36,406 nucleotides of DNA. It comes from Trueperaceae bacterium (GTDB lineage: Bacteria > Deinococcota > Deinococci > Deinococcales > Trueperaceae). Shown here one piece after another: positions 32,593-36,406 of the stretch. The notes under the pieces are model-generated. The model worked only from the letters and a program-made list of their open reading frames with translations. It was not told the origin of the DNA and searched no databases. A program made the translations under genes and the position numbers. The stretch lies in the NCBI GenBank assembly GCA_019454765.1, contig JACFNR010000011.1, positions 21,125-57,530 on the forward strand. Direction: 5' to 3'. Position 1 is the first letter of the stretch; each line of letters opens with the position of its first letter.

Positions 32593-33804
32593 ATGACCGA
32601 CGCAACCGACACGAAGCGAGCCGGCGCCGAGTCGTCCCGCGGCACCGCCGACTACCTTGCCGCGGCGGCGGAACACTCGTCGCAGTTGTGGCATCCGAAC
32701 GTGGTGTTCGTGCGGGGCGACGGCGCCCTCATCTACGACGCGGACGGACGCGAGTACCTCGACTGCATGGCCGGCATCGCCGTGGCCAGCGTGGGGCACG
32801 CCAACCCTCGCCTCGCCGACGCCGTGGCGGCGCAGGCGCGGCGCCTGATCGTGTGCCCCCAGAACCTGGGCAACGACGTCCGCACCGACTTCACGACCAA
32901 GCTGTTCCGGTACGTCAGGCAGCCACTCAACCGGGTCTTCTTCGGTAACTCGGGCGCCGAGGCGAACGAGGCGGCCCTGAAGTGGGCACGCGTCGCCACC
33001 GGTCGGAGCCGCTTCGTCGCGGCCCGCCACGGCTTCTCCGGCCGCACGCTCGGCGTGCTCCCCCTCACCTGGGAGCCCAAGTACCGCGAGCCGTTCGCGC
33101 CCTACGACACCCCGGTCGAGTTCGTCCCCTACAACGACGTCGCCGCGCTGCGGGCGGCGGTGAACGACTCGACGGCTGCCGTGCTGCTGGAGCCGATCCA
33201 GGGGGAGAGCGGCATCAGGCCCGCCACGCCCGAGTACCTGAGGGCGGCGCGCGAGGCCACCACGGCCGCCGGGGCGCTGCTGGTGCTCGACGAGATCCAG
33301 ACCGGTGTCGGCCGGACGGGCACGTTCCTCGCGAGCGAGGAGTACGGGGTGGCCCCAGACATGGTCACGCTGGCGAAGGGACTCGCCGGCGGCGTGCCCA
33401 TCGGGGCCTTGCTCATGACCGACGCCGTCGCGGCCGCCATGCCCAAGGGCGGCCACGGCACCACGTTCGGCGGGAACCCCCTGGCGGCGGCCGCCGGCCT
33501 GGCGGTCCTGGAGGAACTGGAGGCGCGCGACCTCATGGGGGCGGCGCGGCGCCTGGGTCAGAGGTTGATGGACGGGCTCCGCGCGTGCGGCCCGAAGGTG
33601 GCCGAGGTGCGCGGGCGCGGGCTGTTGATCGGCCTGGAACTCACTGTGCCCGCCGCGCCGGTCATCGAGGCGCTCTTGGCGGCCGGGGTGGTCACGATCG
33701 CCGGTGGCGGCGAGACCATCCGCTTCCTGCCGCCCCTCGTCATCACGGCCGAGCAGGTGGACGAGGTCATCTCCCGGACGCGCGCCGTGTTGGCGCGGGC
33801 GTGA
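32593..33804 (+). CDS. argD: Class III aminotransferase, acetylornithine/LysW-aminoadipate-semialdehyde type
   Basis: The protein is 403 residues; the ATG has AGGAGGAAGGG 5-12 bases upstream, and the longer open frame back to 32512 overlaps the promoter. Fold-type I class III marks are G-N-S-G-A-E-A-N-E-A-A-L-K-W-A-R near residue 118, then L-D233-E-I-Q-T-G-x-G-R-T-G, and PLP-binding Lys262 in L-A-K-G-L-A-G-G-V-P-I-G-A. It best fits ArgD/LysJ, which transaminate acetylornithine or LysW-bound aminoadipate semialdehyde in arginine or lysine synthesis. Which one cannot be told; no arg or lys neighbours are present. A 4-aminobutyrate aminotransferase is less likely. Confidence 0.85.
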   Translation: MTDATDTKRAGAESSRGTADYLAAAAEHSSQLWHPNVVFVRGDGALIYDADGREYLDCMAGIAVASVGHANPRLADAVAAQARRLIVCPQNLGNDVRTDFTTKLFRYVRQPLNRVFFGNSGAEANEAALKWARVATGRSRFVAARHGFSGRTLGVLPLTWEPKYREPFAPYDTPVEFVPYNDVAALRAAVNDSTAAVLLEPIQGESGIRPATPEYLRAAREATTAAGALLVLDEIQTGVGRTGTFLASEEYGVAPDMVTLAKGLAGGVPIGALLMTDAVAAAMPKGGHGTTFGGNPLAAAAGLAVLEELEARDLMGAARRLGQRLMDGLRACGPKVAEVRGRGLLIGLELTVPAAPVIEALLAAGVVTIAGGGETIRFLPPLVITAEQVDEVISRTRAVLARA

Positions 33805-33837
33805 GGTTTCCCGTGACGGCCGGGCGGGCCGCCTTCA

Positions 33838-33843
33838 TATACT
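33838..33843 (+). promoter_or_regulatory. -10 box TATACT, leaderless arrangement before the 628-residue protein
   Basis: TATACT is followed by GACGGC and the GTG start, so the mRNA would begin at the start codon. This mirrors the polyprenyl synthase promoter on the other strand. Confidence 0.55.
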
Positions 33844-33849
33844 GACGGC

Positions 33850-35736
33850 GTGAGCCTCAAGCTGGAGAGCATCGCGCTCGAGCTGCTCGAGTACAAGGTC
33901 GACGAGTACCGCTCAACGAGGAGCGTGCGGGGCGGACTGCCGTCCTTATGGGAACTACTCGGCATGCTCAACCGCGAGCGGGAGCGATTGACCACGGACG
34001 AGCGCAACCGCCTCGACGAGGCCGGCCGCACGATGACCGGCCTGTCCAAGACGGCCGGCACCGCCGCCGTTGTGCCGAGCCTCGTGTCGCTCGTGCTGGA
34101 GGACGATGCTCCCGCCCTCCTCGCCGAGGAGGCCGCGGCGCGCCCACCGACGATCGGCGGGGGCTCGCCCGAGGAACGCGACGAGCACGCCGTGCTCCAG
34201 CGCCTCGCAAGGCGCGTCTGGTGGGACGACCTGGAGGAGTACGTGCAGCGCGTTGCCGCCGGCTGGCGTGCGGAGCGCGACCGCCTGACCGCCCGGCTCG
34301 TCTTCGCGACCCTGCAGAACCTGCAACGCAACGCAGACCGCAGCACGTTCGGGCAGGACGTGCCGGGCCGCGGTTTCCGCGTCATCGAGCCCCTCCCGAC
34401 GCTGCGCGACCCCCTCGTGTCCCTGTCGGACCTCGACGCGCTATCCGAGATCGTTCGGGAACTGATCAACGTGATCATGACCTCGGGCAAGCCGGGCAGC
34501 CCGTTGCCCGCCCTCGAGAGGGGGGAGAGCGGCGCTCTCGCCTACGTGCGCAACGCCGCGCTGGCCGTGGCGAACGACCCCTACGCCGGGCGGCTGTCGC
34601 CCGACGCCAGCAAGTCGTTGACCTCGACCCAGTTGCGCCTGGCGCTACAGGAGCTGGGGAAGGAGCGGCTGCCCGAGGAGGAGAAGGCGGCGCAGCGCCG
34701 GGAACTGGAGCGGCGCCTCAGCGAGCTCACCGCGCGGGAGCGGGCCGACCGCCAGTCGTTCCAGCGCGACACGGCGCACTTCGTGGAGCTCGTCGAGGCG
34801 TTCTTCGGCCGGCTGGCCGGCTACCTGCCCACGACCGTGGGCGGCGAGGCCGGCGGGCCGCACCTCGAGGGCGGGGTCCTCTTCGGGGTCAACCCGATCC
34901 TCAAGTGGGAGAGGGTGCCCGCGGAGGCGTCGGCGGTGACGGTGCGCATGGTCGGTCCGGTGCGGCTCACCCTGGCGGGCCACGACCTGGCGATAGGCGG
35001 GGTGGGCAACGACCGGACGCTCTACCTCGACGGCGAGGCGGTCGACCTCGACGGGTCACGCGTCCTTAGGCGCGACCGCGTCCGCATCGGCGCGTTCCGT
35101 GAGGGCGAGTACGTCCACGTGAGGATCCGCAACGACGCGAAGTCGTTGGGCGCGCGTCTCGCCGACGCGCTGGTCGTGAACGAGGTGCTGGCGTCGCCGC
35201 AACGCGACGAACTGCTCGCCACGATGAAGGTGCTTGCCAACAACGTTCGCGGCGAGGTCGACGAGGTCGTCGGCCAGGCCGTCGCGCGCGCCAACGTCGT
35301 GGCGCTCAGGGCACCGAGCCGCATGAAGGCGCTGGAGGGGCTCCTGCGGGGGGCGGCCAAGGCGGCCGGCGTCGTGGTGAGCGACGACACGGTCGGCAAC
35401 GTCGTGGCGCGCATGGCGAAGGTGGGAACGGTCGAGCCGTCCGACCTGCCAGGCCTCGTGGCCACGTCGGGGGCGAGCGAGCACGTCGTGAAGACGCTGA
35501 CCCAGGAGCCGATGACGTTCGACCTCGCCAACCTCAAGATCACGGTCCGCCAGTACCGCGGCCGGGACCGCGCCGCGCAGGAGAGCCTGGTCGCCATGCT
35601 CCCGGGCCAGGTGCTCGGGTCGTTCACGGAATCGATGCTCACGCCGCGGCCTGGCGGGACGTTGATCTTCGCGCGCGGCGAGGAGGAGGTGGCGGTCCTG
35701 TTCGTCCCGAACCGCCCCGACGGGACCGCCTACTGA
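33850..35736 (+). CDS. Unrecognised 628-residue cytoplasmic protein
   Basis: A GTG start directly after the TATACT box opens a 628-residue frame with strong coding character. There is no signal peptide or membrane segment. The N-terminal ~320 residues are mostly helical and charged, with an acidic/basic helix near 270-310 likely to be a coiled coil. About 330-430 is beta-rich (V-T-V-R-M-V-G-P-V-R-L-T-L and D-R-T-L-Y-L-D-G-E-A-V-D-L-D-G). The C-terminal third is helical with a final beta segment containing G-G-T-L-I-F-A-R-G. I recognise no catalytic motif or known family. It looks like a structural or DNA/protein-binding multi-domain protein, but that is a guess. Confidence 0.75.
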   Translation: MSLKLESIALELLEYKVDEYRSTRSVRGGLPSLWELLGMLNRERERLTTDERNRLDEAGRTMTGLSKTAGTAAVVPSLVSLVLEDDAPALLAEEAAARPPTIGGGSPEERDEHAVLQRLARRVWWDDLEEYVQRVAAGWRAERDRLTARLVFATLQNLQRNADRSTFGQDVPGRGFRVIEPLPTLRDPLVSLSDLDALSEIVRELINVIMTSGKPGSPLPALERGESGALAYVRNAALAVANDPYAGRLSPDASKSLTSTQLRLALQELGKERLPEEEKAAQRRELERRLSELTARERADRQSFQRDTAHFVELVEAFFGRLAGYLPTTVGGEAGGPHLEGGVLFGVNPILKWERVPAEASAVTVRMVGPVRLTLAGHDLAIGGVGNDRTLYLDGEAVDLDGSRVLRRDRVRIGAFREGEYVHVRIRNDAKSLGARLADALVVNEVLASPQRDELLATMKVLANNVRGEVDEVVGQAVARANVVALRAPSRMKALEGLLRGAAKAAGVVVSDDTVGNVVARMAKVGTVEPSDLPGLVATSGASEHVVKTLTQEPMTFDLANLKITVRQYRGRDRAAQESLVAMLPGQVLGSFTESMLTPRPGGTLIFARGEEEVAVLFVPNRPDGTAY

Positions 35737-35794
35737 CCGCCCGTTTGCCTGCGCGCGCCCGCGGCCGCCCCGATGGGGAGCGCCGGCGGGAAGC

Positions 35795-36406
35795 TCAGGG
35801 GGGCGTCGGTTGCGGCGGGCCGAACTCGTACGCCGCGCGCAACACCGCCAGGTCGGCGTCGTCCACGCGGCCGTCGCCGTTGAAGTCGGCGCGGAGGTTC
35901 ACGCCCGTCCGGCCGTACGCCTGCCCGAACGCCACCAGGTCGTAGAAGCCCACGCTGCCGTCGCCGTCGAGGTCCTCGGGAGCGCGCCCGCGGCGCTCCT
36001 CGAGGAGCGCGACGTCCGTCGGCGCCGGCGCCGCGATACTGGCGTCCGGGCTCCACGCCATCACGCCGGCGCCCCCCTCCTGCAGGCCGAGGAGCACGCC
36101 GAGTTCGTGCAGGAGCACGGGGCGGATCCGGGCGCCCGCCTCGGGCGAGACCAGCACCTCGGTCTGCCGGCCGCCGGAGACGAGCGTGAGGGAGGTGGCG
36201 TCGGGCCCCATGAGCTCCGACGTGCCGTAGCGCACGAGCGTGGCGGCCGCGCCGTCGAGCGTGAACTCGGCGACACCAGGCGCCGCCGCCTGCCACGCAC
36301 CGGCCGCTTCGGCAACGTGGGTCGAGAGGAGCAGGGGGCCGCCGGCGTCGTCGACCCGGTAGGGAACGCGCAGCGGCGGTGGCGGCGCCGCGGGTGGCGC
36401 CGCGGG
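35795..36406 (-). CDS. Secreted-type protein with degenerate metzincin motif and dockerin-like C-terminus (5' end cut by window edge)
   Basis: The frame runs in from the right edge without a start; the visible 203 residues begin with a Pro/Ala-rich linker. A matrixin-like core follows, with H-E-L-G-V-L-L-G-L-Q-E-G-G-A-G-V-M where active enzymes have HELGHxLGLxH...VM: the first His and Glu are kept, the second His is Val and the third is Glu or lost. The last 60 residues contain two EF-hand-like loops, D-L-D-G-D-G-S-V-G-F-Y-D-L and D-F-N-G-D-G-R-V-D-D-A-D-L, the arrangement of a type I dockerin or similar calcium-binding pair. Likely an extracellular or surface protein; zinc protease activity is doubtful. 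Confidence 0.7.
   Translation of the reverse strand, partial: PAAPPAAPPPPLRVPYRVDDAGGPLLLSTHVAEAAGAWQAAAPGVAEFTLDGAAATLVRYGTSELMGPDATSLTLVSGGRQTEVLVSPEAGARIRPVLLHELGVLLGLQEGGAGVMAWSPDASIAAPAPTDVALLEERRGRAPEDLDGDGSVGFYDLVAFGQAYGRTGVNLRADFNGDGRVDDADLAVLRAAYEFGPPQPTPP

Overview
The window is a very GC-rich bacterial chromosome segment with densely packed, mostly overlapping genes. I see no insertion sequence, prophage, CRISPR array or rRNA. The gene set suggests a Deinococcota member, possibly Trueperaceae: a bacillithiol gene (bshC), an EF-P with Arg32 at its tip as in Thermus, an ArgD/LysJ-type aminotransferase, frequent GTG/TTG starts, and several -10 boxes placed only 5-9 bases from a start codon (leaderless-type). 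The taxonomic call is inference from gene content, not a database match.

Layout. (1) 1-6308, minus strand: a tight six-gene lipid cluster, read from right to left. It holds a serine-palmitoyltransferase-like PLP enzyme, a long GNAT-fold acyltransferase, a CPBP membrane protein with a degenerate active site, an extended SDR reductase, an MGDG-synthase/MurG-like glycosyltransferase and a YbhN-type membrane flippase-like protein (cut by the window edge). This matches the logic of bacterial ceramide synthesis (SPT, then bacterial ceramide synthase, then ceramide reductase) followed by glycosylation and membrane transfer. It is the most interesting part of the window. (2) 6485-12626, plus strand: a GNAT, a conserved protein of unclear role, then efp-accB-accC-asp23-nusB-folD-DivPAP2, an order also known in Bacillus. 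(3) 12613-14555, minus: comF and a polyprenyl diphosphate synthase. (4) 14638-21954, minus: a tRNA-Leu(CAA)/secG unit, then an oligopeptide ABC transporter (oppA, hairpin, oppB, oppC, hairpin, oppD, oppF) and a small membrane protein. (5) 22009-26497, plus: purQ-purL-purF. (6) 26499-28060, minus: a WecG/TagA glycosyltransferase and a ComB-like phosphatase, divergent from bshC (plus, to 29629). (7) 29678-31638, minus: a YbgC-type thioesterase and guaB, divergent from a stand-alone SagB-type oxidoreductase (plus). (8) 32593-35736, plus: an ArgD-like aminotransferase and an unrecognised 628-residue protein. (9) 35795 to the right edge, minus: a secreted-type protein with a broken metzincin motif and a dockerin-like calcium-binding pair.

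How it works together. Most of the window is housekeeping: fatty-acid initiation, purine synthesis (purQLF, guaB, and folD for one-carbon units), translation and transcription factors, isoprenoid chain synthesis and peptide uptake. A recurrent TGnTAnnnT extended -10 box, usually without a recognisable -35, lies upstream of about nine transcription units. A second set of units has TATACT or TAAGCT placed so that transcription would begin at or next to the start codon.
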